Shown piece by piece: positions 1 to 11,665 of a stretch of DNA of 64,000 bases. The position numbers and the translations under genes were made by a program. The notes under the pieces were generated by a model. That model was not told where the DNA came from. It saw nothing but the letters and a program-made list of their open reading frames with translations, and did not search any database. Positions within the stretch are counted from its first letter, which is position 1, and every line of letters begins with the position of its first letter. Source of the DNA: Delphinapterus leucas. Its lineage: Eukaryota > Chordata > Mammalia > Artiodactyla > Monodontidae. Where the stretch lies: contig NW_022097996.1 of NCBI RefSeq assembly GCF_002288925.2, forward strand, positions 14,940,855 to 15,004,854. Direction: 5' to 3'.

Positions 1-1255
1 GTTTGCATGGAATATCTTTTTCCATCCCCTCACTTTCAGTCTGAATGTGTCCCTCGGTCTGAAGTGGGTCTCTTGTAGACAGCAAATACATGGGTCTTGT
101 TTTTGTATCCATTCAGCGAGCCTGTGTCTTCTGGTTGGAGCATTTAATCCATTCACATTTAAGGTAATTATCGATGTGCATGTTCCTATTACCATTTTCT
201 TGATTGTTTTGGGTTTGTTTTGTAGGTCCTTTTCTTCTCTTGTGTTTCCCACTTAGAGAAGTTCCTTTAGCATTTGTTGTAGAGCTGGTTTTGTGGTGCT
301 GAATTCTCTTAGCTTTTGCTTGTCTGTAAACCTTTTGATTTCTCCATCGAATCTGAATGAGATCCTTGCCAGGTAGAGGAATCTTGGTTGCAGGTTCTTC
401 CCTTGCATCACTTTAAATATGTCATGCCATTCCCTTCTGGCTTGTAGAGTTTCTGCTGAGAAATCAGCTGTTAACCTTATGGGAGTTCCCTTGTATGTTA
501 TTTGTCATTTTTCCCTTACTGCTTTCAAAATTTTTTCTTTGTCTTTAATTCTTGTCAATTTGATTTCTATGTGTCTTGGCGTGTTTCTCCTTGGGTTTAT
601 CCTGTATGGGACTCTGCACTTCCTGGACTTGGGTGGCTCTTTCCTTTCCCAAGTTAGGGAAGTTTTCATCTATAATCTCTCCAAATATTTTCTTGGGTCC
701 TTTCTCTCGCTTTTCTCCTTCTGGGACTCCTATAATGTGAATGTTGTTGCATTTAATGTTGTCCCAGGGGTCTCTTAGGCTGTCTTCATTTCTTTTCATT
801 CTTTTTTCTTTATTCTGTTATGCAGCAGTGAATTCCACCATTCTGTCTTCCAGGTCACTTTTCCGTTCTTCTGCCTCAGTTATTCTGCAATTGATTCCTT
901 CTAGTGTATTTTTCATTTCAGTTATTGTATTGTTCATCTCTGTTTGTTTTTTCTTTAATTCTTCTAGGTTTTTGTCAAACATTTCTTGCATCTTCTCGAT
1001 CTTTGCCTCCATTCTTTTTCCGAGGTCCTGTCTCATCTTCACACTCATTATTGATTCTTTTTCTGGACGGTTGCCTATCTCCACTTCATTTAGTTGTTTT
1101 TCTGGGGTTTTATCTTGTTCCTTCATCTGGTACATAGCCCTGTGCCCTTTCATCTTGCCTATCATTCTGTGAATGTGGGTTTTGTTCCACAGGCTGCAGG
1201 ATTGTAGTTCTTCTTGATTCTGCTGTCTGTCCTCTGTTGGATGAGGCTACCCCAT
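1..1255 (-). mobile_element. L1 LINE, ORF2 start to ORF1, runs off the left edge
   Basis: Read on the minus strand, this holds the remains of L1 ORF1 and the beginning of the ORF2 endonuclease. The ORF1 coiled coil (about 1165 down to 818) ends at an in-frame stop. The RNA-binding part follows in another open segment (799-545, with the motif NIHIIGVPEGE). Below about 270 the sequence matches the inter-ORF spacer and the ORF2 start. The element continues left of position 1, and its 5' UTR is cut off near 1255. It is a dead, 5'-truncated copy. Confidence 0.85.
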
Positions 1256-1440
1256 CATGCATTTCTTCAATGTAGTGGGAATACATGAATTCCAACTAAC
1301 CCAAATAATGTAAAATTCATAAAGGAAACAGGCCTAAATTGTGTCCTAAAAATTCTTCTCTAACCCAAATGGGATCGAGTACCTCCAAGATTAGGGCAGG
1401 AGTCTCTACAGGGCTTTTATGGCTTAAAATTTACCTTGGT
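1256..1440. other. Unassigned AT-rich spacer
   Basis: A short stretch between two L1 fragments. I see no open frame and no repeat family that I recognise. Confidence 0.4.
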
Positions 1441-2262
1441 TCTTTTTTAAAAATAAACTTTTAATTTTGAGATAATTGTACATTCACATACAACTGTAAG
1501 AAATAAACTAGAGATCCCGTGTACCCTTCCTGATTTTCTCCAGTGGCAACATGTTGCAAAACTATAGTACAGGAATTTAACAAAAATATTCATGTTGATA
1601 CAATCCAATCATATTCAGGTTTCCACGTTTCACATATATGAATTTGTATTTGTGCATGTGTATATTTACCCCATGTAGTTTTCCCACATGCATATGTCCA
1701 TATATTCACCACTAAATACACAAGAGAGTTTCATTACCACAAAGATCCCTCATGTTGCCCTTTTAGTCACACCCACCTCTCACTTGTCCCCCTAACTTCA
1801 CCTTTAACCCATGTTAACCATTACTATTTTCCTCATAGTTTTCTCACTTTAAGAAATATTATAGAAATGGAATCATATAGTATGTAACCTACTGGGATTG
1901 GCTTTTTTCACTCAACGTAATTTTCTGGAAATTCGTCCAGGTTGCTGCTTTTATCAATAGTTTGCTCTTTTTCATTGCTGAGTTCCTAATATTGAACCAG
2001 CCTTGCACATGTGGAATTAACTCTACTGGGTCATAAGGTATCATGCTATTTATACATGATTTGATTTTATTTGCTAATGTTTTTGAGAATTCTTGCATGT
2101 ATCTTCATGAGAGATACTGGTATGTACTTTTACAGTTTTGTAGTTTGTCTGCTTTTGGCATCAAGCTACAATGGCCTCATAAAATAAATTAGGAAATGTT
2201 CCCTCTTCTGTCTTCTGGAAGAAACTGTATAAAATTAATCCTTCTTCAAATGTTTGGTAGAA
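1441..2262 (-). mobile_element. Ancient L1M 3' UTR plus ORF2 fragment
   Basis: On the minus strand, 1441-1945 resembles old mammalian L1M 3' UTR sequence; the plus strand reads GAGATCCCGTGTACCCTTCC near 1510. From about 1890 to 2262 it becomes ORF2 reverse transcriptase sequence: the minus strand encodes a VELIPHVQGWFNIRNS-like segment at 2098-1889. The jump from 3' UTR to mid-ORF2 implies an internal deletion or two abutting fragments. Confidence 0.65.
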
Positions 2263-5200
2263 TTTCCATAAGGCTATCAGCTGACTTTTCAGTAGAAACT
2301 CTGCTGGCCAGAAAGGAGTGGCATGATACATTTAAAGTGACAAGAGGGAAAAACCTACAACCAAGAACAATCTACTCATCAAGGCACTTGTTCAGATTTG
2401 ATGGAGAGGTCAAAGATTTTACAGACAAACACAGGCTAAGAGTTCAGCAGCACTGAACCAACTTTACAAGAAATGTTAAAGGAACTACTCCAAGTGAAAA
2501 AGAAAAGGTCAAAACTAGAAACATGAAAGTTGCAAAAGGAAAAATCACATCAGTAAAGGCAAAGATATAGTAAAAGTAGGAAATCACCCATTCACAAAGC
2601 TAGTAGGAAGGTTAAAAGACAAAAGTATTAAAATTATCTATATGCACAATAAGTAAGCAGCTAAGGAATACACAAAACAATCAGATGTAAAATATGATGT
2701 AAATAATAGTAATCATGAGGGGAAGAGAGTACAAATGCAGGGTTGTTAAAATGCATTTGAAATTAAGAGATCAACAACTTAAAACAATTACATACATACA
2801 TACAACAACTTAAAACAATTACATACGTGTGTGTGTGTGTGTATCATGGTAGCCACAAATGTACAATATTAAAACAGATACACACAAAAAGAAAAAGAAA
2901 TCCAAACATAACACTAAAGATATTCATCAAATCGCAAGAGACTAGAAAAAAAGAAGAAATAAATGAATAAGACCTACAAAAACAACCCAAGAGCAATTAA
3001 CAAAATGGCAATAGAAACATAAATATCAATAATCACTTTAAATGTATTTGGTCTAAATGCTTCAATCAAAAGACACAGAGTGAAAAAAAAAGGACATAGA
3101 GTGGCAGAATGGATACTAAAACAAGACCTATGTATATGCTTTCTACAAGAAACTCACATGAGATTTAAAGTCACACACAGACTGAAGGTGAGGGGATGGG
3201 AAAAGGTATTCCATACAAATAAAAATCAAAAGAAAGCCTGGGTAGCAATAGTTACATCAGACAAAATAGACTTTAAAATGACTGTTACAAGAGAGAAAGA
3301 AGGACATTGTATAAAGACCAAAGGATCAATCCAAGGTGAATATATAAAAATGGTAAATATATACACACCCAACATAGGAACACCTAAATATACAAAAGCA
3401 AATATTAACAGATATAAAGGGAGAAATTGACAGTAACATAATAATAGTAGGGGACTTCAACACCCCAGTTATATCAATGGAGGTATAATCCAGACAGAAA
3501 ATCAATAAGGAAACACTGGCCTTGACACATTATACCAGATGAGATTAATAGATAGAATATCCCATCCAAAAGCAGAAGAATACACATTCTTTTCAAATGC
3601 ACATGGAACATTCTCCAGGATAGATCACATGCTAGATCAGAAAACAAGCCTTGGTAAATTTAACACAATTGAAATCATACCAAGCATCTTTTCTGAACAT
3701 AACACTATGAGACTGGAAATCACATACAAGAATAAAGCTGCAAAAAACACCAACATGTGGAGGCTAAACAGTATGCTATTAGACAACCACTGGATCACTG
3801 AAGAAATCAAAAAAATACCTCAAGACAACTGAAAAGAAAAGTACAATGATCCAAAATCTATGGGATGGAGCAAAAGCAGTTCTAAGAGGGAAGTTTATAG
3901 TGACACAAGCTTACTTCAGGAAACAAGAAAAATCTCACATAAACAACCTAACCTTACACCTAAAGGAACTAGAAAAAGAACAAACAAAACCCAAAGTTAA
4001 TAAAAGAAAGAAATCAAAAAAATTAGAGCAGAAATAAATAAAATAGAGACAAAAAAAGCAATAGAAAAGATTAGTGAAACTAAGAACTGGTGTTTTGAAA
4101 AGATAAAGAAAATTGATAAACCTTTAGCCAGACTCATCAAGAAAAAAAGAGAGAGGTTCCACATCAAAGTCATGAATGAAAAAGGAGAAGTTACAACAGA
4201 CACCACAGAAATACAAAGGACCATGAGAGACTACTACAAACAACTATATGCCAATAAAATGGACAACCTAGAAGAAATCGACAAATTCCTAGAAATGTAC
4301 AATTTCCCAAGACTGAACCAGGAAGAAATAGAAAATATGAACAGACCAATTACCTGTAAAAAATTGAATCATAATTAAAATTAAAAAAAAAACTCCCACC
4401 AAACATAAGTCCAGGACCACATGGTTTCACTGGTGAATTCTACCAAACATTTACAGAAGAGTTAACACTTATCCTTCTCAAACTATGTCCAAAAAATTAC
4501 AGGCGAAGGAACACTTTTGAACTCATTGGATGAGGCCAGCTTTCCCCTGATATGAAACCCAGACAAAGATATCACCAAAAAAAGAAAATTACAGGTCAAT
4601 ATCACTGGTGAACATAGATGAAAAACTCTTCAACAAAATATTAGCAAAATAATCCAACAATACATGAGGATCATAAGCCATGATGAAGTGGGAATTCTCC
4701 CAGGGATGCGAGGATGGTCCAATGTCCACAAATCAATATGATATGCCACATTAACGAATTGAAGAATAAAAACCATATGACCATCTCAATAGATGCAGGA
4801 AAAGCTTTTGAAAAAATTCAACATCCATTTATGATAAAACCTCTCCACCAAGTGGGTATAATGGAAGCACACCTCAACATAATAAAGCCATATATGATAG
4901 TCCACAGCTAACATGATGCTCAGTGGTGAAAACATTAAAGCATTTCCTCTAAGATCAGGAACAAGACAAGGATGCCCACTCTTGCCTCTTTTATTTATAA
5001 TATTGGAAGTCCTAGCCACAGCAATCAGAGAATAAAAAGAAATAAAATGAATCCAAATTGGAAAGGAAAACATAAAACTGTAACTGTTTGCAGATGACAT
5101 GGTGCTATACATAGAAAATCCTAAAGATGCTGTGAGAAAACTACTGCAGCTCATCAATGAATTTGGTAAAGTTGCAGGATACCAAATTAATATACAGCAA

Positions 5201-7045
5201 TCTGTTGCATTTCTGTACACTAACAATGCAGTATCAGAAAGAGAAACTAAGGAAACAATCCCATTTACCATCACATCAAAAATAATAAAATACCTAGGGA
5301 TAAACCAACCTAAGTAGGTAAAAGACCTGTACTCAGAAAACTATAAGTCACTGATGAAATAAACTGAAGACAACACAAAGAGATGGAAAGACATACCATG
5401 TTTCTGGATCAGAAGAATTAATATTGTTTAAAAATGCACATAGTACCCAAGGCAATCTATAGATTCAATGCAATTCCTATTGAAATACCAATGGCATTTT
5501 TCACAGAACTAGAAGAAATAATTTAAAAATTTGTATGGATGGGACTTCCCTGGTGGCACAGTGGTTAAGAATCTGCCTGCCAATGCAGGGGACATGGGTT
5601 CAAACCCTGGTCTGGGAAGATCCCACATGCTGCAGAGCAGCTAAGCCTGTGCACCACAACTACCGAGCCTGCGCTCTAGAGCCTGTGATCCACAGCTACT
5701 GAGCCTGCATGCCACAACTATTGAAGCCCACATGCCTAGAGCACATGCTCTGCAAAAAGAGAAACCACCGCAATGAGAAGACCATGCACTGCAGCGAAGA
5801 GTAGCCCCACACACCGCAGCTAGAGAAAGACTGTGCAGCTACGAAGACCCAGTGCAGCCAAAAATAAATAAATAAATTTATATATATATAACAATCCTTA
5901 TTTTAAAAAACCAACCAGTTTCTTCAACAAATAAATTATTAAAAAAAACAAAAAAGAATCCTCCTGCCAATACAGGGGACAAGGGTTCAAGGCCTGGTTC
6001 AGGAAAATCACACATCCTGCAGAGCAACTAAGCCCATGCACCACAATTACTGAGCCTGTGCTCTAGAGCCCATGCACCACAATTATTGAAGCCCACATGC
6101 AGCTAGAGCCAGTGCTCCACAAAAAGCTAAGCCACCACAAGGAGAAGCCCATGCACTGCAACGAAGAGTAACCCCTGCTCACAGTAACTAGAGAAAGCCT
6201 GCACACAGCAATGAAGACCCAATGCAGCCAAAAATAAATAAATTTTAAAAATTTGTATGGAAACACAAAAGACCCAGAATTGCCAAAGTAATTTTAAGAA
6301 AGAAGAGCAGAGCTGGAGGAATCATGCTCCCTGACTTAACACTATACTACAAAGCCACAGTAATCAAAACTGTATGGCACTGGCACAAAAACAGACACAT
6401 AGATCAGTGGCACAGAATAGACAGCCCAGAAATAAACCCATGCACTTATGGTCAATTAACCTATGACAAAGGAGTCAAGGATATACAAACAAGAAAAGAC
6501 ACTCTCTTCAATAAGTGGTGCTGGGAAAACTGGATAACTACTTGTAAAACAATGAGATTAAAACATTTTATAATAACATATGCAAAAAAAAACTCAAAAT
6601 GGATTAAAGATCTAAATGTAAGATCTGAAACCATAAAACTCTGAGAAGAAAATATAGGCAGAGCACTCTTTCATATAAATAGTAATTTTTTTTGGATTTC
6701 TCTCCTAAAGCAAAGGAAACAAAAGCAAAAATAAACAAATGGGACCTAATTAAACTTAAAAGCTTTTGTACAGCAAAGGAAACCATTGACAAAACAAAAA
6801 GACAACTTACTGAATGGGAGAAAATATTTACAACTGTTATGATTGATAAGGGGTTAATATCCAAAATATATAAACAGATCATTCAATTCAACATAAAAAA
6901 AGAAACCAATTTTAAAATGGGCAGAAGACCTGAATAGACATTTTTCCAAAGAAGACATACAGATGGCCTACAGGCACATGAAAAGATGCTCAACGTCATC
7001 ACTTATTGGAGAAATGCAAATTAAAACCACAATGAAACTATACTC
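2263..7045 (+). mobile_element. Degenerate L1 LINE, ORF1 end through most of ORF2
   Basis: Plus-strand L1. The end of ORF1 lies at 2263-2455 (LLARKEWHDTFKVTRGK). ORF2 runs from about 3010 through endonuclease segments (FLQETHMRFKVTHRLKVRGW at 3080-3430; FSRIDHMLDQK at 3539-3832) and reverse transcriptase (near 4714-5317, including [16 protein letters not shown]) to the C-terminal domain (6324-6937). Many stops and frameshifts break it. A two-SINE insertion splits it at 5539-6243. It meets a minus-strand L1 near 7045, so the 3' end is missing. Confidence 0.85.
5539..6243 (+). mobile_element. Compound CHR SINE: two copies inside one target duplication
   Basis: Two tRNA-derived CHR-type SINEs in the same orientation. 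The first has a complete head starting at 5541 and ends in an AAATA-rich tail followed by TA repeats (about 5870-5890). About 65 bp of other sequence follows. The second, near 5955-6243, lacks the first ~30 bp of the head. The whole block is flanked by a perfect 17-bp direct repeat, TTTAAAAATTTGTATGG, at 5522-5538 and 6244-6260. It interrupts L1 ORF2. Confidence 0.85.
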
Positions 7046-8155
7046 TACATAGACATTTCAGACTGGCTTCTTTCAGTAAGCAATAGCATTTATGTTCCTC
7101 CATGTCTTTTTATTGTTTGCTCATTTCTTTTTCTTGCAGAATAATATTCCACAGTTTGTTTGTACGTTCATCTTTTGATGGACATTTGGGTTGTTTCCAG
7201 TTTGGGCAATTGTTAATGAATTTGTTCATAAACATTCATGCATAGGTTTTCATGTGAACATAGTTGAAAACTCATTTGGATAATTACTAAGAATAACAAC
7301 CATTGGATCATATGGTGCAACTATGTTTAGCTTTGTATGAAACTGCCAAACTGTATTCCAAAATGTCTTCATCCTTTTGCATTCCCACCAGCAATGAGTA
7401 AGTTCTTGATGCTCCACATCCTCACCAGCGTTTTTGTACTGTCACATGATAAATTTTACCCATTTTGATAGATGTATAGTGATATCTCATTATTTTAACA
7501 TTGTCATTAAGCAGTCCTCTAAAGACTTGATGATAAGCATTTTTTTCACATGCTATTGCCATCTGTTTATCTTCTTTGTGGAGGTGTCTCTCCAGATATT
7601 TTTCCCATTTTAAAATTGAATTGTTTGTTTTCTTATGGTTGAATTTTAAGAGTTCTTCATATATTCTGGATACGAGTCTTTTATCATATATATGTCTTGC
7701 AGATATTTTCTTCCAGTGTATACCTTGTCTTTCATTCTCTTATTAGTATTGTCACAAATCAGAAGTTTTAAATTTTAATGAAGTCTAACTTATCAATGTT
7801 TTTCCCCAAGGATTGTGCTTTTGTTGTTGTAACTAAAAACTTCTCGCCAAACCAAAGGCTGTTAGATTTTCTTTTGTTATCTTCCAGGAGTTTAATACCT
7901 TATAGCATCTAATATTTTAATCTATGATATATTTTGAGTTAATTCTTGTGGAAGGTATAAGAACAGTTTCTAGATTCATTATTTGGCATGTATATGTCCA
8001 GTTGTACCAACACCATTTCTTTAAAAGTCTATGCTTTCTCCATTGAATTGCCTATCCTTTGTCAAAGATCAGTTGATTATATCCATGTGGGCCTATTTCT
8101 GGGCTCTGCATCCCGTTTCATTAATCTATCTATTCTTTCAATGATATCATGTCCT
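7046..8155 (-). mobile_element. Old L1M LINE, 3' region and ORF2 C-terminus
   Basis: Minus-strand L1M. The plus strand shows the characteristic complement of the ORF2 C-terminus and 3' region (GGTTGTTTCCAGTTTGGGCA near 7190; TCCTTTGTCAAAGATCAG near 8055). It appears to resume at about 10606 after a younger L1 inserted into it. It is more diverged than the young L1s and has no usable frame. Confidence 0.7.
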
Positions 8156-8685
8156 TTTTAAAAATTTTATTGAAGTATAGTAGATTTACAATGTTGTGTT
8201 AATACAATGTCTTTTTAAAAAATTGTAGTTAATTTACAATGTTGTGTTAGTTTCAAGTGTACAGCAAAGTGATTCAGTTATGCATATACGTATATATATT
8301 CTTTTTCAGATTCTTTTCCATTATGGGTTATTACAAAATACTGAATGTAAATCCCTGTGCTATACAGTATGTCCTTTTTGTTTACCTATTTTATATACAG
8401 CAGTGTGTGTATGTTAATCCCCATCTCCTAATTTATCCCCCACACACGCTATGCCTTGGTAAGCATAAGTTTGTTTTCTACGTCTGTGAGTCTATTTCTG
8501 TTCTGTAAATAAGTTCATTTGTATCATTTTAATTTTAGATTCCACATATAAGTGGTATCATGATATTTGTCTTTGACTTACTTCATTCAAAAAGATAACC
8601 TTTAGATTCATCCATGTTGATGCAAATGGCATTATTTCATTATTTTTTATGGCTGAGTAATTTTCCATTGTATATATATATATAT

Positions 8686-8794
8686 CATGGCCCAGCCACT
8701 CAGCGGCATGTGGGATCTTCCCAGACCGAGGCACGAACCCATGTCCCCTGCATCGGCAGGCGGACTCTCAACCACTGCGCCACCAGGGAAGCCC
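8686..8794 (-). mobile_element. Truncated CHR SINE in L1
   Basis: Head half of a CHR SINE on the minus strand; the plus strand ends with the complement GCCACCAGGGAAGCCC. The 3' half and A-tail are missing. The left edge abuts a TA repeat and the right edge abuts L1 sequence that normally lies several hundred bp further along, so host L1 sequence was lost here. Confidence 0.8.
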
Positions 8795-9703
8795 TCATTG
8801 CAGTTTTGATTTGCATTCCTCTAGCAATTAACAATATTGAGCATCTTTTTTTGTGCCTGTTGGTGATCTGTATTTCTTCTTTGGAGAAATGTCTGTTTAG
8901 GTCTTCTGCCCATCTTCTGATTGGGTTGTTTTTTGATATTAAGCTGTATGAGCTGTTAGTATACTTTGGAAATTAATCCTTTGTCAGCAGCATCATTTGC
9001 AAATATTTTATCCCAGTCCTTAGTTGTCTTTTCATTTGGTTTCAGGTTTCCTTTGCTGTGCAAAATCTTTTAAGTTTAATTAAGTCCCATTGGTTTATAT
9101 TTGTTTTTATTTCCATTACTCTAGGTGACGGATTCAAAAAAATATTGCTACAATTTATGTCAAAGAATGTTCTGCCTATATTTTACTCTAGGAATTTTAG
9201 AGTATCTAGTCTTATATTTAGGTCTTTAATCCATTTTGAGTTTATTTTTGTGTATGGTGTTAAAGAATGTTCTAAATTCATTTCTTTTATATGTAGCTGT
9301 CCATATTTCCCAGCACAATTTATTGAAGATGCTGTCTTTCCTGCCTTGTACAGTCTTGCCTCCTTTGTTGTAGATTAATTGACCATAGGTGCATGGGTTT
9401 ATTTCTGGGATTTCTATCCTGTTCTATTGATCTATATGTCTGTTTTTGTGCCAGTACCATACTGTTTTGTGCCAGTACCATACTACTGCTTTGTAGTGTA
9501 GTCTGAAGTCAGGGAGTGTGATTCTTCCAGCTCTGTTCTTCTTTCTTAAGATTATTTTGGCAATTCTGGGTCTTTTGTGTTTCCATACAAATTTTTAAAA
9601 ATTTTGTTCTAGTTCTGTGAAAAATGCCATTTGTAATTTGATAGGGATTGCTTTGAATCTGTAGATTGCCTTGGGTAGTATGGTCATTTTGACAATATTG
9701 ATT

Positions 9704-9822
9704 CAGGAATTCCCCAGTGGTCCAGTTGTTGGGACTCTGCACTTTCACTGCCACAGGCCCAGGTTCGATCTCTGGTTGGGGAACTAAGATCCCACAAGCC
9801 ACGTGGCACAGCCAAAAAACTA
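9704..9822 (+). mobile_element. Short CHR SINE in L1 ORF2
   Basis: Short-type CHR SINE with head GGAATTCCCCAGTGGTCCAG, ending in GCCAAAAAA. It splits the ORF2 sequence of the minus-strand L1, which resumes at about 9858 after the GATA repeat. Confidence 0.85.
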
Positions 9823-9824
9823 TA

Positions 9825-9857
9825 GATAGATAGATAGATAGATAGATAGACAGACAG
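9825..9857. repeat. GATA/GACA microsatellite
   Basis: About seven GATA units followed by GACA units, immediately after the SINE A-tail. It probably expanded from that tail. It stays open on the minus strand and encodes repeated SIYL residues. Confidence 0.9.
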
Positions 9858-10605
9858 ATTCCTCCAATCCAAGAACATGGTATATCTTTCCATCTGTTTG
9901 TGTCAACTCCAGTTTTTTTCATAAGCATCTTATAGATTTTGGAGTATAGAGTTTTTGACTCCTTAGGTAGGTTTATTCCTATGTAATTTATTGTTTTTGA
10001 TGTAATGGTAAATGGGATTGTTTCCTTAATTTCTCTTTCTGATATTTCATTGTTAGTGTATAGCAATGCAACAGATTTCTGTATATTAATTTTGTATCCT
10101 TCAACTTTACCAAAATCATTAATGAGCTCTAGTAGTTGTCTGGTAGCATCTTTAGGATTTTCTATGTATAGCGTCATGTCATCTGCAAACAAAGACAGTT
10201 TTATTTCTTCTTTTCAAATTTAGATTCCTTTTATTATTTTTCTTCTCTGACTGCTGTGCCTATGACTTCCAAAACTATGTTGCATAAAAGTGGCAAGAGT
10301 AGGCATCCTTGTCTTGTTCCTGATCTTAGAGGAAATACTTTAAGCTTTTCACCATTGGGTATGATGCTATCTGTGGGTTTGTCTTATATGGCCTTTATTA
10401 TGTTGAGGTATTTTCCCTCTATGCCCACTTGCTGAAGAGTTTTTTTTTTTTATCATAAATCAATGTGGAATTTCATCAAAAGCATTTACTGCATCTATTG
10501 AGATGATCATATGGTTTTTATTTTTCAATTTGTTAATGTGGTGTATCACATTGTTTGATTTGTGGGTATTGAAAGATCCTTGCATCCCTGGGATAAATCC
10601 CACTT

Positions 10606-10975
10606 CCACAATGTCTTGATTATTGTAGATTTATAGTAAGTCCTGAAGTCAGACAGTCTTCTGCCTTTGTTCTTCTGCTTCAATATTGTGTTGGCTCTTC
10701 CAGTCTTTTGCTTTCCATATATACTTTAGAATCAATTTTTCAGTATTCACAAAATAGCTGGCTGGTATTTTGGTTGGGATTGCACTGAATCTGTAGATCA
10801 AATTGTGAAGAACTGACATCTTGTCAATCTTGAGTCTTCCTATTCATGAATGTTGAATATCTTACATTTATTCAGATATTCCTTGAGTTTTTTATCAGAG
10901 TTTTGTAGTTTTCCTTATACAAATTTTGAACATATTTCTTAGATTCTTAAGGGTTTCATTTTGTTGATTCTAATG
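10606..10975 (-). mobile_element. Old L1M ORF2, continuation of the 7046-8155 element
   Basis: Minus-strand L1M ORF2 sequence that picks up where the 8155 segment left off; CTTGATTATTGTAGATTTAT near 10615 is the expected continuation. It ends at the MER1 insertion. Confidence 0.65.
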
Positions 10976-11227
10976 TAGTGGTCCCCGACCTTTTTGGCAC
11001 AAGGGACTGGTTTCGTGGAAGACACTTTTTACATGGACGATGGTGGGGGATGATTCAGGTGGTACTGTGAGTGATGGTTCAGGCTGTAATGCAAGCGATG
11101 GGGAGCGATGGGGAATGGCAGATGAAGCTTCGCTCCCTCGCCTGCTGCTCACCTCCTGCTGTGCAGCCCAGGTCCTAATAGGCTGTGAACTGCTAATGGT
11201 CCACAGCCAGGGGGTTGGGGACCCCTG
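10976..11227 (-). mobile_element. MER1-type hAT-Charlie DNA transposon
   Basis: Non-autonomous hAT element. The terminal inverted repeats are TAGTGGTCCCCGACC at the left and GGTTGGGGACCCCTG at the right. It is flanked by a perfect 8-bp target duplication, TTCTAATG, at 10968-10975 and 11228-11235, which is the hAT hallmark. The interior (GAAGCTTCGCTCCCTCGCCTG) matches MER1 as I remember it. At 252 bp it is shorter than the full element, so the middle is deleted. The strand is relative to the consensus orientation I recall. Confidence 0.85.
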
Positions 11228-11235
11228 TTCTAATG

Positions 11236-11665
11236 TAAATGGCCTTGTATTTTCGTTCCAGATTCCAATTATTCATTGCTGGTACGTAGGAAAGCAATAG
11301 ACTTTTGCTGTTCTTGGAAGAAGTATTTTATAATGTCAACTAGATCCAGTTGATTGATGGTGTTATTCAGATGAAGTATGTCCTTACTGATTATAGAGGT
11401 ATTGAAGTCTCCAACTATAGTATCGGATTTCTTTATTTTTTTCTTCAAGTTCTATCGATTTTTGCTTCAAGTCTTCTGATCCTGTTTTTAGATTCTTACA
11501 CATTAAGGATTGTTATGCCTTCTTGGAGAAATGACCCCTTTATCATTATGTAATTATCCCTGTTAATTTTCCTTGTTCTGGAGTCTGCTTTAAACCAAAT
11601 TAATATCACTACACTAGATTTCTTTTGATTAGTTTTAGTGTAGTTTTCTCCATCCCTTTACTTTT
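11236..11665 (-). mobile_element. Old L1M ORF2 endonuclease fragment
   Basis: Minus-strand L1M. The plus strand carries the diverged complement of the endonuclease region (GTATTGAAGTCTCCAACTAT near 11399). It appears to be the far side of the L1M interrupted by MER1, with mid-ORF2 missing. Confidence 0.6.

Larger units (their letters stand above)
8156..10605 (-). mobile_element. 5'-truncated L1 LINE nested in the older L1M
   Basis: Minus-strand L1 consisting of the 3' UTR (8156-8670) and the C-terminal half of ORF2. The reverse transcriptase active-site segment [20 protein letters not shown] reads from about 10189 downward. The copy stops near 10605, short of the endonuclease, as expected for incomplete reverse transcription. 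The flanking older L1M is collinear across it. Two SINEs and a GATA repeat interrupt it. The poly-A end (plus-strand T-rich) is near 8156. Confidence 0.75.
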
